Shown piece by piece: positions 1 to 8,450 of a DNA stretch of 64,000 bases. Made by a program: the position numbers and the translations under genes. The number at the start of each line of letters is the position of its first letter. The first letter of the stretch is position 1. Location: contig CAVRYF010000014.1 of NCBI GenBank assembly GCA_963725325.1, positions 1 to 64,000 on the forward strand, in the 5' to 3' direction. This stretch comes from DATBJJ01 sp963725325 (GTDB lineage: Bacteria; Acidobacteriota; Vicinamibacteria; Vicinamibacterales; 2-12-FULL-66-21). The notes beneath the pieces were generated by a model that was not told where the DNA came from, did no database searches, and was given only the letters and a program-made list of their open reading frames with translations.

Positions 1-37
1 TCAAAACCTGAGTATCAGGTACAAAACAGGTACAGCG
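1..37. repeat. 37-bp direct repeat, copy 1
   Basis: This segment matches 4959-4995 at 35 of 37 positions in the same orientation. It contains a small inverted repeat (CCTGA-gta-TCAGG) followed by two GTAC half-sites separated by seven bases. The two copies bracket higBA, the large kinase gene and a tRNA-Ser scar. The structure resembles a recombinase core site, but that is an inference and no integrase is visible. Confidence 0.75.
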
Positions 38-40
38 TTC

Positions 41-352
41 TTACGACGCCTTGCGCTTCTCCCGCTGCAAGGCTTGGTGCAGATCCCAATCGGCCTGCAG
101 CCGCATCCAGAGCTGCGCCGACGTTTTGAGCAGGCGCGACAGCCGCAGCGCCGTATCCGCGGTGATCCCACGCTTGCCGAGCACGATTTCGTTCAGTCGG
201 TTGAGCGAGATGCCGAGGCGTTCCGCGGCTTGGACCTGCCCCAGTCCTAGAGGCTTGAGGTACTCCTCCAGCAGAATTTCTCCGGGAGGAATCGCCGGGC
301 CGAGCCAGTTCGGCTCTCTAGTGATAATCCTCGACGCAGACTTCGTAGGCAT
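41..352 (-). CDS. higA: HigA-family antitoxin (HTH, XRE type)
   Basis: A 103-aa antitoxin of the HigA addiction-module family. It should bind and neutralise the HigB toxin and repress the operon. The sequence shows the family's opening (LGPAIPPGEILLEEYLKP, about residues 17-34) followed by a helix-turn-helix (QVQAAERLGISLNRLNEIV, about 39-57) and the typical ADTALRLSRLLKTSAQLWMRLQ stretch. Its start overlaps the end of the upstream toxin gene by 35 bp on the same strand, which is the usual toxin-first higBA order with translational coupling. A shorter start nearer LGPAIPP is possible. The family assignment is secure. Confidence 0.9.
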   Translation of the reverse strand: MPTKSASRIITREPNWLGPAIPPGEILLEEYLKPLGLGQVQAAERLGISLNRLNEIVLGKRGITADTALRLSRLLKTSAQLWMRLQADWDLHQALQREKRKAS

Positions 353-623
353 GGCCGTTCTCCCACCGGAACGTCAGCCGGTACTGGTCATTCACGCGAA
401 TGCTATAGCGCTCGGCTTGTTGACCCTTCAGCCGCTCAAGTCGATTGCCCGCCGGAATCGCCAAGTCGCCGAGCCGGGCGGCGCCATCCAGAAGCTTGAG
501 CTTTCGCTGGACGACACGCCAGAGTTCTCGCGGCATTCGTCGCGCCGCACGCGTGTTGCGCTCCCTGAACAGGTCCGCCGTTGTTTCGTCTGAGAATGAC
601 TGAATCACGGCTCGATTACACAT
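318..623 (-). CDS. higB: HigB-type toxin (RelE/ParE superfamily mRNA interferase)
   Basis: A 101-aa RelE-fold toxin, the first gene of the higBA pair. Family members cleave mRNA on the ribosome. Recognisable segments are KLKLLDGAARLGDLAIPAGN, then RLERLKGQQAERYSIRVNDQYRLTF, and the C-terminal ENGHAYEVCVEDYH, which match the conserved C-terminal beta-sheet of HigB proteins. Length is normal for the family. Its start codon directly abuts a 17-bp inverted repeat that is probably the autoregulatory operator. It lies in the accessory region downstream of tRNA-Ser, a common setting for toxin-antitoxin modules. Confidence 0.9.
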   Translation of the reverse strand: MCNRAVIQSFSDETTADLFRERNTRAARRMPRELWRVVQRKLKLLDGAARLGDLAIPAGNRLERLKGQQAERYSIRVNDQYRLTFRWENGHAYEVCVEDYH

Positions 624-640
624 TACACGATTAACGTGTA
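624..640 (-). promoter_or_regulatory. Probable HigA operator (inverted repeat)
   Basis: On the minus strand the sequence TACACGTTAATCGTGTA is a perfect 6-bp inverted repeat with a 5-bp spacer, directly before the higB start codon. HigA proteins repress their own operon through such palindromes. The function is inferred from position and symmetry. Confidence 0.55.
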
Positions 641-918
641 GTCTGTCCAGTCCAAGGCGGCAGGGCCGTATGGCCTACTGTCATATGACCACCCGGCGAA
701 CGGCTCTCCGTGCGATCACGCCCTGCGCATCATGCCGTCGCGACGACGGCACCTACGATCCACGACGTGGATTCGTGACCAGAAACAAATCTCGCTCGCG
801 ACGGTCCGTGCGCATTAGAGTAATTGCGGCCTGAGCGCGCCTTGAGCCGTTCGGTCGTGTGAAGGCTCACGTCCGCTTCTGGGCGTCGGCTGACCCGAAA
901 CGGCCCTGGACGGCCTTG

Positions 919-3900
919 ATGATCGACCGCACTCTCAACCACTACCGGATCACTGCAGCGCTCGGCGCCGGCGGCATGGGCGAGGTGTATCTAGCCGAGG
1001 ATACGAAGCTCGATCGGAAGGTGGCGTTAAAGATTCTGCCTGCCGACGTCGCCTCGAATCGTGGACGCATGGAGCGTTTCGTCAGAGAGGCCAAAGCCGC
1101 GGCCGCGCTCAATCACCCCAACATCGCGCACATCTACGAGATTGGCGACAGCGAGGGCACGCCCTTCATCGCGATGGAGTACGTCGACGGGGTGACGCTC
1201 CGCGAAAAGATCCACCACTCAGGGGAGCCGCTGGGGGTGCTTTTCGGCTACCTCGTCCAGGTGGCGGAAGGGCTCGCCAAGGCGCATCACGCCGGTATCG
1301 TGCACCGCGATCTCAAGCCCGACAACGTGATGATCACGCGCGACGGTTACGCCAAGATCCTCGATTTCGGCCTGGCGAAACTGGTCGAATCGCGAGGGCC
1401 GTTTGGCATCGACCAGGCGGAGTCGGACCGAACGATTGGAAGCGTCCACCAGTCGACGACCGGCATGGTCCTGGGCACGATCGGGTACATGTCGCCTGAG
1501 CAGGCCAGCGGACGCGTGCACGAGATCGATCACCGATCGGACATCTTCTCATTCGGCTGTCTACTGTTCGAGGCGACGACCCGACAGATGGCGTTCGAGG
1601 GCAAGGACGCGCTCGATTCATTGCACAAGATCGTTTACGCGCCGACGCCGCAGGTCAAGGACGTCACACGCGTCGCGCCCGAACTGCTGCAGCGTGTGAT
1701 CGGCCGATGCCTGGCCAAGGACCCGGCCGAGCGCTACCAGTCCATGAAGGACCTGACGGTCGAAGTTGATGTGCTCCGTCAGGAGCTGAAGAGCGCCACC
1801 GGCCACTTTCCGTCTGAACGACCGTCGGTCGGCTTGACACCATCCGGAGCCAGCCGTGCGGACGAAGGGTTCTGGGTTGCGGTGTTGCCATTCAAACACC
1901 GTGGCGCACACGCCGACCTCGAAGCGCTGGCCGACGGGCTCGACGAGGACATCGTCATGGGCCTGATGCGGTTCTTACATCTCCGCGTCGTGTCGCGCAG
2001 CTCCACGCGGCGTTTCAGCGGCGAAGCCGCGGACATTCGCACGGTCGGTCGCGAGCTCGGCGCCCGCTATGTGATGGAGGGGAGCCTGCGCCAGGCCGGC
2101 TCGACGCTGCGCGTGGCGGTACAGCTCGTGGACGCGACGACCGGCGCGCATCTCTGGGCCGAGACGTACGACCGCGCCTTCAGCCCCGACGCGATGTTCG
2201 CGCTGCAAGACGACCTGGTGCCTCGCATCGTGTCGACCGTTGCCGACTGGTACGGCGTCCTGCCGCACAGCATGAGCGAGGCGGTTCGCCTCAAGCCGCT
2301 CGATCAGCTGACCCCGTATGAGGCGCTCCTGCGCAGCTTTGGCTATTACGAGCGCGTCGTTCCCGCAGAACATGCCGCCGCGCTGTCGGCGCTGGAGCGG
2401 GCCAGCCAGCAGGCGCCGGGCAATGCCGAAATCTGGGCAATGCTGTCGATGTTATACGGGGAGGAACATCGCTTCGGGTTCAACGCCGCGCCCGATTCGC
2501 TCGGGCGTTCACTGCAGGCCGCGCGACAGGCGGTGGCGGCCGCGCCCTCCAGTCATTACGCGCAGCTCGCGATGGCGCAGGCGCATTTTTTCCGCAAGGA
2601 ATTCGATGCCTTCCGCAACGCCGCCGAACGGGCCCTCGTGTTCAACCCGATGGACGGTGCCAGCATGGAATACCTGGGTCACTTGCTGGCGTTTGCCGGC
2701 GACTGGCAGCGGGGCTGCGCGCTGGCCGAGAAGGCGCGGCATCTCAATCCGCATCACCCGGCGTGGTATTGGGCCCTTCCCTTCCTCGACGCCTATCGCC
2801 GGGCCGACTACGTGACCGCGCGCGCCTTCATGCTCAAGGCCGACATGCCGGGCCAGTTCTTCTCCGGGGCACTGCTCGCGGCCGTGTGCGGCCAGCTGGG
2901 CGATCGTGAGGCGGCGGCAGAGAGCGTGCGAGCGGTCCTGGCGCTCAAGCCCGACTTCCCCCAGGTCGCCCGCGAGGAGTTTGCGAAGTGGTACCCGCCG
3001 GAGCTGGTCGAACGGTTGATCGAGGGACTGAGCAAGGCGGGCCTCGACACAGCCGGCGACGGGAGCGTCGCACCACGTTCGCGTACGACCGAGACCAAAG
3101 CGCTGGCGGAGGCCTCACCCTCGATCGCCGTCCTGCCGTTCGGCAATCTCAGCCCCGATCCGGACAACGAGTTCTTCGCGGACGGTCTGACCGAAGAAGT
3201 CATTGCCGACCTGTCAGTGATTCGCGCGCTGCGCGTGATCTCCCGGACCTCCGCGATGCACTTCAAGGGCACGAACAAGGACCTGCGAGCCATCGCGCGA
3301 GAGTTGCAGGTTCGCTACGTGCTCGAAGGCAGCGTCCGCCGTTCCGGCGTGAGCCTGCGCGTTACGGCCCAGCTCATCGACGCTGAGAACGATTCGCATG
3401 TATGGGCCGAGAAATACTCGGGCAGCGTCGAGGACGTGTTCGCGATCCAGGAGGAGATTTCGCGGAAGATCGTCAACGCCCTGCAGCTGCGCCTGACGGA
3501 CGCCGAAGCACGCGGCATCGCCGAGCGGCCGATTGACAACGCGGCGGCGTATGACTGCTACATGCGGGCGCGCCACGAAGTGTACCGCTTTACCGCCGAC
3601 GGATTGGACCGTGCGCAGAAACTCGTGGACGCCGGGTTATCGCTCATTGGCGAGAACTCGCTGCTGCTTGCCACCAGGGGCATGGTCTCGTGGTACTACC
3701 TCAATTTCTCGATTCGCCCCGAGGACCGGTACCTGGACGAAGCCGCCGCATACGCCGCCAGGGCACTCGAGCGCGATCCTCAGAACTATGTCGGCATCTT
3801 CCTTCGCGGACTGGTGGCGTCGAAACGCGGCGACATGGAAAGTGCGATACGTGATCTTCACGCCGCACACGAGCAGAAGCCAGGCGATGCCATGGTGCTG

Positions 3901-4560
3901 AACGAGTTGATTCGTCATCACCTCAGCGCCGGTCAGGAACACACCGAGTCGGCACGGCCGGTGTACGAGGCGGCGCTGCGCGTGGATCCGCTTCATCCCC
4001 TGAACTGGGCGCAATGGTCCTGGCGGCACTTCTCTGCCGGGCGACTGGCTGAGGCCGTCGATGCCGCGCGCCGTATCTTCCACCTGACAGACCGGGGTAA
4101 TCCGGCCAGGGTCTACGCGGCTTATTACCTGGCGCTCGCCAATGAGCGCGAGGAGGCGATCGCCGTCTTCGAGGCGGAGGGGTCGGCGCTGCCCGACACC
4201 GCCTATGGCTCGGTGAGCCTCTTCCTGAGCCGAGCCCTGCAAGGAGATGGCGAAGGTGCCGTTCGACACATCTCATCGCCATTGGAGCAAGCCGCGGCCT
4301 GGACGGAGTATCTGGCACTCTTCCTCGCGGATGGCTACTCGCTCATCGGACGCAACGACGAGGCCATACGGTGGCTGCGAACGGCGGTTGCGCTCGGCTT
4401 CATCAATTACCCGATTCTCTCGACGCGCGACCCCTTCCTGGCCAGCCTCCGATCCGATCCGCGGTTCGAGGAGTTGATGCGGACGGTCAAGCCGCGGTGG
4501 CAGGCCCTGGGGGAGCATCTGGCGCGGTCGCTGCCCCTCCCATCGCTGCCCGCTCGGTAG
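919..4560 (+). CDS. Ser/Thr protein kinase with two TolB-like modules and TPRs
   Basis: A cytoplasmic signalling protein of 1213 aa. Residues 1 to about 290 form a complete Hanks-type kinase: glycine loop GAGGMGEVYLA (16-26), VALKIL with K38, HRDLKPDN with catalytic D131, DFG at 149-151, and GTIGYMSPEQ in the activation segment. Two homologous modules follow, one from about residue 318 (VAVLPFKHRG) and one from about 734 (IAVLPFGNLSPD). Each has a TolB-like domain of the kind attached to adenylate cyclases and OmpR-type regulators, then TPR-like helices. The chosen ATG opens the kinase fold; a GTG 60 bp upstream would only add an unconserved extension. No transmembrane segment is obvious. The substrate is unknown. 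Kinase-TolB-TPR fusions are typical of Acidobacteriota, but the internal duplication is notable. Confidence 0.92.
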   Translation: MIDRTLNHYRITAALGAGGMGEVYLAEDTKLDRKVALKILPADVASNRGRMERFVREAKAAAALNHPNIAHIYEIGDSEGTPFIAMEYVDGVTLREKIHHSGEPLGVLFGYLVQVAEGLAKAHHAGIVHRDLKPDNVMITRDGYAKILDFGLAKLVESRGPFGIDQAESDRTIGSVHQSTTGMVLGTIGYMSPEQASGRVHEIDHRSDIFSFGCLLFEATTRQMAFEGKDALDSLHKIVYAPTPQVKDVTRVAPELLQRVIGRCLAKDPAERYQSMKDLTVEVDVLRQELKSATGHFPSERPSVGLTPSGASRADEGFWVAVLPFKHRGAHADLEALADGLDEDIVMGLMRFLHLRVVSRSSTRRFSGEAADIRTVGRELGARYVMEGSLRQAGSTLRVAVQLVDATTGAHLWAETYDRAFSPDAMFALQDDLVPRIVSTVADWYGVLPHSMSEAVRLKPLDQLTPYEALLRSFGYYERVVPAEHAAALSALERASQQAPGNAEIWAMLSMLYGEEHRFGFNAAPDSLGRSLQAARQAVAAAPSSHYAQLAMAQAHFFRKEFDAFRNAAERALVFNPMDGASMEYLGHLLAFAGDWQRGCALAEKARHLNPHHPAWYWALPFLDAYRRADYVTARAFMLKADMPGQFFSGALLAAVCGQLGDREAAAESVRAVLALKPDFPQVAREEFAKWYPPELVERLIEGLSKAGLDTAGDGSVAPRSRTTETKALAEASPSIAVLPFGNLSPDPDNEFFADGLTEEVIADLSVIRALRVISRTSAMHFKGTNKDLRAIARELQVRYVLEGSVRRSGVSLRVTAQLIDAENDSHVWAEKYSGSVEDVFAIQEEISRKIVNALQLRLTDAEARGIAERPIDNAAAYDCYMRARHEVYRFTADGLDRAQKLVDAGLSLIGENSLLLATRGMVSWYYLNFSIRPEDRYLDEAAAYAARALERDPQNYVGIFLRGLVASKRGDMESAIRDLHAAHEQKPGDAMVLNELIRHHLSAGQEHTESARPVYEAALRVDPLHPLNWAQWSWRHFSAGRLAEAVDAARRIFHLTDRGNPARVYAAYYLALANEREEAIAVFEAEGSALPDTAYGSVSLFLSRALQGDGEGAVRHISSPLEQAAAWTEYLALFLADGYSLIGRNDEAIRWLRTAVALGFINYPILSTRDPFLASLRSDPRFEELMRTVKPRWQALGEHLARSLPLPSLPAR

Positions 4561-4870
4561 CTGCGAGCGCTCGGGCGGATCGTGGCCGCCGCGGTCCCAG
4601 GCGAGGACAGCGTGGTCCGGTACCAGGTCGTGTTCGTTTTCAACTTCGCCGACTACGCGGTCGCCGAAAGCCTGGGCGACGGGCATCTCGGTCGTCCTGA
4701 ACGCCGTTCTCGGACCGGATCGCTTGCCACGTGGGTGGTGTCGGAACCTGCGTGCCGGAAATGTGCTTGTTTTTGAGGGTTCTAACCGGCGACAGGTGGG
4801 CCGAAAACGAGGAGTTAAGTACAGCCAGGAATTTGAATCAAGTAAGTGATTTATTTTCAGTGGCTTAGAA

Positions 4871-4891
4871 TGGCGGAGAGGGTGGGATTCG
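4871..4891 (-). repeat. tRNA-Ser(CGA) 3'-end scar 1 (att-like)
   Basis: These 21 bp are identical to 11716-11736, the 3' end of the intact tRNA-Ser gene from the T-loop through the acceptor stem, discriminator base and CCA. Identity stops at the T-loop. Site-specific recombinases commonly integrate at tRNA 3' ends and leave such duplications. The orientation matches the intact tRNA, which is the expected arrangement for tandem insertion scars. Confidence 0.75.
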
Positions 4892-4958
4892 TTCCCGTGG
4901 TTCCCGCTCCCAACAATGATTTAGGCCCGATCTGAAGCCCTCAAATCACCAAATCCAC

Positions 4959-4995
4959 TCAAAGCCTGAGTATCAGGTACAAAACAAGTACAGCG
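4959..4995. repeat. 37-bp direct repeat, copy 2
   Basis: Second copy of the repeat at 1-37 with two substitutions. It lies 67 bp beyond the tRNA-Ser scar at 4871-4891. Flanking sequence diverges immediately on the right side. The paired copies mark the possible limits of an inserted segment of about 4.96 kb. Confidence 0.75.
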
Positions 4996-5361
4996 CAAGC
5001 GTCGGCGGCAAAGCCGGAAATGCGTCCGTAGAGCAGCTCTGAACCCGCTGTCCTTGAAGGGACCCGTTGGAAATAGATGCCGGGCGCGCGTGCTGAGGCA
5101 TACCGACTCGCACCAACGCACTCCCGATCAACGACTTCCCGCAACAACGATGCGCACCGGCGTGTCCCCTTAAATCACGGTGCTTGACCGGGGTTTGAGG
5201 GTGTATCTGACACAGTTCTGACACACAGTATCGTTCGGGTTGCGGCCGACGTCGCAGCCCACCGGTGCGTCGCGAGACGCAGGCGGGGTGATCAGTGGAG
5301 CGTTCTCGATACCCTCGATGCGTAGCGTCGGCTGCAGCACCAGGGCATCGGCGGCCACCGC

Positions 5362-5853
5362 CTATGGCGCGCGCAACTGCTCGAGGAGGCCGTTCAGGTC
5401 TGGCTGCCCCCATTGTTCGACGATCTTGCCACCGACGACACGAAAGATGGCCATCTCTTGGATGGTCACCTTCCGGCCCGTCGGAGCTATCCCGGCAAAC
5501 GCGCCGCGGTGAGTACCAGTTGACGTGAACCGGATGACAACCCGGTCGCCCTCGGCGACAATGTCGTCCACCCGTTCCGTCCAATCTGGAAACGATGTTC
5601 GGTGCTGCCGAACCTGCTCCTTGATGCCTTCTACTCCGCGCCATTCCGGGCCGACGATGAAGTGGCAAACGAACTCGGGGGAGTACAACTGATCAGCGAC
5701 CGCGAGATCGCCCTTACTCCAGAGTTCGGACTCTGAGCGAAGGACGGTCGCTTTGTTTTGGTCCTCCAGGCTCTTGCTATTGCCGGCCCCGGCGGAGCAC
5801 GCGAGAACGCTGGCGGTAAACACAGGGAGCAGGATCAAGACGCGCAGTTTCAT
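5362..5853 (-). CDS. SnoaL-like (ester cyclase family) lipoprotein
   Basis: A 163-aa predicted lipoprotein. Residues 1-19 form a signal peptide ending in a lipobox (VLAC, Cys19), so the mature protein should be membrane-anchored outside the cytoplasm. The rest is a SnoaL-like NTF2 fold: LWSKGDLAVADQLYSPEFVCH, then GVEGIKEQVRQHRTSFPDW, and the C-terminal EMAIFRVVGGKIVEQWGQPD. Relatives are annotated as polyketide cyclases or ester cyclases, but most such proteins have no known substrate and a secreted lipoprotein form makes polyketide cyclisation unlikely. It stands alone, with a membrane-protein fragment upstream on the same strand. Confidence 0.8.
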   Translation of the reverse strand: MKLRVLILLPVFTASVLACSAGAGNSKSLEDQNKATVLRSESELWSKGDLAVADQLYSPEFVCHFIVGPEWRGVEGIKEQVRQHRTSFPDWTERVDDIVAEGDRVVIRFTSTGTHRGAFAGIAPTGRKVTIQEMAIFRVVGGKIVEQWGQPDLNGLLEQLRAP

Positions 5854-5899
5854 CGGTCACTCATTGTTGCATGCCCAACTTAGGGGACCAAGCTGCGTA

Positions 5900-6208
5900 T
5901 CACGCCCGACCCTTCGAAGTTCGGAGCCTGACAGCCAACGGCACTGATGTCAAAGCGCAGTTCGCTACCGTATCACGGGCGCCGAGAGCGAAGACGGAAC
6001 CGAAGATACCTGGCCATCCCGCTTCGCCAAACACAGGAAAGAGGACCGGCATCCGGACGGTCGCGCCGGCCAGAATGCTCAGGCGCGCGAGGAGCATCAT
6101 CGCCTTGTGGATCTTCGGTCGCTTCCGAAAGAGCACGCCGCTAGCCGCGAGTACGTACACCCTTCGAACCGTGCGCGACGTCCTTTGAACTGTGGCGGTG
6201 GGGCTCAT
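5900..6208 (-). pseudogene. Membrane protein fragment, probably truncated
   Basis: A 102-aa frame with one convincing conserved-looking stretch, about residues 15-75: RRVYVLAASGVLFRKRPKIH, KAMMLLARLSILAGATVR, and a hydrophobic FPVFGEAGWPGIFGSVFALG. This resembles the second half of small acidobacterial multi-spanning membrane proteins in which a basic R-x-P-x-H motif precedes a transmembrane helix. The ends on both sides look unrelated, so it is more likely a decayed remnant than a working gene. It lies between two tRNA-Ser scars, where other fragments occur. Confidence 0.35.
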
Positions 6209-6238
6209 TCCTCCTCATTTCCACCCGTGGATCTTTGA

Positions 6239-6469
6239 CTCGCAGTTCCAGACAGTCAGAGTGCTGTTTGGTCGAAGGCGCAAATCACACTGGAACCGTT
6301 GGGCGACCTTTCGCAGACCAAGGTTGAGCAGGTGCTGGTGCAGCTTCGTCGCGGTGAGGCGCACATCACGTTTGTTCCAGCCACCGAGTCGGTCAACGTG
6401 GTGGTCACGAGCGCAATCGGCGGCTCAGGGTCACCCGTCGGGGTGCGTCGATTCGATGCGGACCGTTAA
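6239..6469 (+). pseudogene. C-terminal gene fragment, possibly FecR-like
   Basis: An open stretch of about 76 codons without a plausible start, ending in TAA. It reads QITLEPLGDLSQTKVEQVLV, then QLRRGEAHITFVPATESVNV, and ends GVRRFDADR. Codon use and the protein-like translation differ from neighbouring non-coding frames. The pattern of L-x-R-G-E-A-x-I-x-F is reminiscent of FecR-domain proteins, but this is weak. Its end overlaps the 3' end of rlmF on the opposite strand by 4 bp. I regard it as a 5'-truncated remnant. Confidence 0.3.
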
Positions 6470-7374
6470 GAGGTCGAGAACGTCCAGGCCAGAATTCGAC
6501 TCTGCTTGTGACCCTGCGCCATCGCCAGTGTTCGAACTTCCGAAGCGCCGGCGTCTTGCAGTGCCTCGACTAATGGAGGCACATGATCGCTTCTCGACAC
6601 GAGCGTGGTGAACCAGTGGCATTGGCCAGCGGCAGCCGCGCTCTCGGCGATCATCCGGCGCACAAACCCGAGTTCTCCGCCATGGCACCACAACTCCCGC
6701 GCCTGCCCCCCGAAGTTGAGCGGTGACTCTCTCGACTGCCCAAGATTCCGATTCTTGCGGCGGCTACCCGCGGCCGCTTCCTGCGCCGACGCGTGGAACG
6801 GGGGATTGCACATCGAGGCGGCGAACTCTTCTCCCTCGGCAATCACGCTCTGGAAATAACCGCCCGGCGACGGCTGCACTCGACACTCGACCAGATTGGC
6901 GACAGCCGGATTCGCCGCCACGATGTGTCGCGCCCAGTCCACAGCCTCCCGATCGATCTCTGAACCGACAAAACGCCAGCCATACTCGCTGGCGCCTATG
7001 AGCGGATAGATACAGCTCGCGCCAACACCGATGTCGAGCACGCGTGTTGAAGGGCCGCGTGGGATCGACGAACCACTCCCCTCTGCAAGCAGATCCGCCA
7101 GGTGGTGCAGATAGTCACTGCGCCCAGGGATAGGCGGACACAGATAGCCGGGCGGCACATCCCAGTGCCTGACGCCATACGCGTGCGCCAGCAGAGCACG
7201 GTTCAAGGCCTTCACGGCCGACGGATTGGCGTAGTCTATCGACAGGTCGCCGTAAGGGTTGGGCGCGACAAACGGCGCCAGCGTCGGGTTCGACGCCGCC
7301 AACTGTGCAAAGTCGTAGCCGGTACGAAACCGGTTGCGCGGATGCATGGCATCCTTACGACCGTGCCGAATCAT
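6466..7374 (-). CDS. rlmF: 23S rRNA (adenine-1618 N6)-methyltransferase RlmF
   Basis: A 302-aa SAM-dependent methyltransferase that in E. coli methylates A1618 of 23S rRNA. It shows the RlmF hallmarks: HPRNRF near the N-terminus, VKALNRALLAHAYGV, PPGYLCPPIPGRSDYLHHLA, the SAM-binding motif RVLDIGVGASCIYPLIG, and the catalytic NPPFH motif followed by a SESPLNF-like segment (RESPLNFGGQ). The start overlaps the stop of the upstream 87-aa gene as ATGA, so the two are translationally coupled. A second Met ten residues in (MHPRNRF) is an alternative start. It is unusual to find this housekeeping-type gene between integration scars. Confidence 0.93.
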   Translation of the reverse strand: MIRHGRKDAMHPRNRFRTGYDFAQLAASNPTLAPFVAPNPYGDLSIDYANPSAVKALNRALLAHAYGVRHWDVPPGYLCPPIPGRSDYLHHLADLLAEGSGSSIPRGPSTRVLDIGVGASCIYPLIGASEYGWRFVGSEIDREAVDWARHIVAANPAVANLVECRVQPSPGGYFQSVIAEGEEFAASMCNPPFHASAQEAAAGSRRKNRNLGQSRESPLNFGGQARELWCHGGELGFVRRMIAESAAAAGQCHWFTTLVSRSDHVPPLVEALQDAGASEVRTLAMAQGHKQSRILAWTFSTS

Positions 7375-7634
7375 CTCTGCCCCCGCCCCGGAGGCGTCCG
7401 GTCTTCACCAAAGTACCTCTCACTCCGGTAGCGAAGCCACACCCGCAGCTCCTGCGGCACCTTCTCTCGGTCGGAAGGAGTGAGGCGTTCGTAGAGGACC
7501 AGCGCCTTCTCTCGCTCACCACGACAAGCGCGGTTGTTGAGCGCGTCCCAATAGCTGCGTGCGACCCTGATTCGACGACACACATCCTTGATCAGGGCGG
7601 CACCGGTCAAGAGCTTGGAGTTTCTGGCTGGCAT
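7371..7634 (-). CDS. Small conserved-looking protein coupled to rlmF
   Basis: An 87-aa protein without recognised domain. It is basic and helical in appearance: KLLTGAALIKDVCRRIRVAR, SYWDALNNRACRGEREKALV, and PQELRVWLRYRSERYFGED. The stop codon overlaps the rlmF start (ATGA), and the coherent amphipathic segments argue that it is a real gene rather than a chance frame. A role in rRNA or RNA handling together with RlmF is conceivable from the coupling alone. No signal peptide or membrane segment is seen. Confidence 0.6.
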   Translation of the reverse strand: MPARNSKLLTGAALIKDVCRRIRVARSYWDALNNRACRGEREKALVLYERLTPSDREKVPQELRVWLRYRSERYFGEDRTPPGRGQR

Positions 7635-8450
7635 CTCTCGCGACTAGAGAGTGTACGGCAGCGCGACCACAATGCCGTCTCCGAAGAGCTGGCGCCTTCC
7701 GCCAGCATGTCGGATGTTGAAGAGGGCGGAGCGGCAATGAGAATCCTCGAGCCCTTTATTTTCGTTGGCGAAAACACGTGTAACAAGTGATCTCGAGAAT
7801 TCGAGGAGCTCGCTCGATCGTCTGCAGTGTCCGGTGAGCCGAAGCTGCTGATTGTTGGTGTTCCCAAGGATCAGTGAATAGGCGTCTGCTAGGCTTGTGC
7901 ACTGCTTCGAACTGATCGGGACTCAGGCCGTTCAGATGACTGTTGCGGCGCGGGCTCTCGAGCCGTGGCTGCCCAGCCTTCTTCAAGCTGCCACTGAGCG
8001 CATGGGCGACGGCGTAGAGCGCAGCAGCCCCTCTTTCCGGCTCATGCTCGGCTTGAGACGACGGAGCAGAGGCGCCGCCATAGGCGGAGCTGGCTGCTTC
8101 GCCTTTAGGAATGAACGTCAGTCTGGCGGCACGAGCCGAAATCTGCCTGAGGCTACGAAGCGCTGTAAGGAATTGCCCTTGGACGGCGTTCGTCCAATTA
8201 GGCGACGGTGCCGTAACCCTGGAGGTGTGTATTGGCGGAGAGGGTGAGATTCGCACCACTGCTCGATGTTTAAAACAAAGGACTTAAGGGATCCTTGCTT
8301 GCTCACGATCCTCCGGATCCGCTCGAAAGCCGAGGTCGAGACACGTATTGAGCACGTGGAATCAGGCGCGCGCCTGAGAACGCGCCGACCAACGACGGTT
8401 CAGCGCAGTACGCTGGTTTATCAGCGGAACTGCCAAGATGAAAACGCGAG
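7635..8450. other. Gene-poor segment with a second tRNA-Ser scar
   Basis: No gene is supported in these 816 bp. Frames on both strands give inconsistent, low-quality translations. The recognisable item is the tRNA-Ser 3'-end scar at 8233-8253. One minus-strand translation contains LNGLSPDQFEAVH, faintly like the end of an IS3-type transposase, but the surrounding residues do not support it. Confidence 0.5.
8233..8253 (-). repeat. tRNA-Ser(CGA) 3'-end scar 2 (att-like)
   Basis: A 21-bp match to the 3' end of tRNA-Ser(CGA) at 11716-11736 with one mismatch (G to A within the T-stem). It has the same orientation as the intact gene and as scar 1. It marks the left limit of the 3.5-kb block that carries the padR-permease pair. 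Confidence 0.7.

Larger units (their letters stand above)
4561..5361. other. Gene-poor segment holding a tRNA scar and a direct repeat
   Basis: No credible gene is seen in these 801 bp. The only recognisable items are a 21-bp tRNA-Ser 3'-end fragment (4871-4891) and the second copy of the 37-bp direct repeat (4959-4995). Short open frames here give low-complexity, Arg/Pro-rich translations typical of non-coding high-GC DNA. I looked for a tyrosine recombinase remnant on both strands and found none. Confidence 0.6.

Noticed and set aside
4996..5361. Possible tyrosine recombinase remnant next to the direct repeat
   Set aside because: No R-H-R-Y motif or recognisable segment in any frame.
5854..5900. 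GTTGGGC (minus strand) 20 nt before the SnoaL gene, as in an integron attC site
   Set aside because: No matching RYYYAAC site at the expected distance on the other side, and no attC-like structure after the gene.
7756..8232. Minus-strand frame with LNGLSPDQFEAVH resembling the end of an IS3-type transposase
   Set aside because: Only a dozen residues fit, no DDE residues or terminal inverted repeats are visible, and the rest of the frame is not protein-like.
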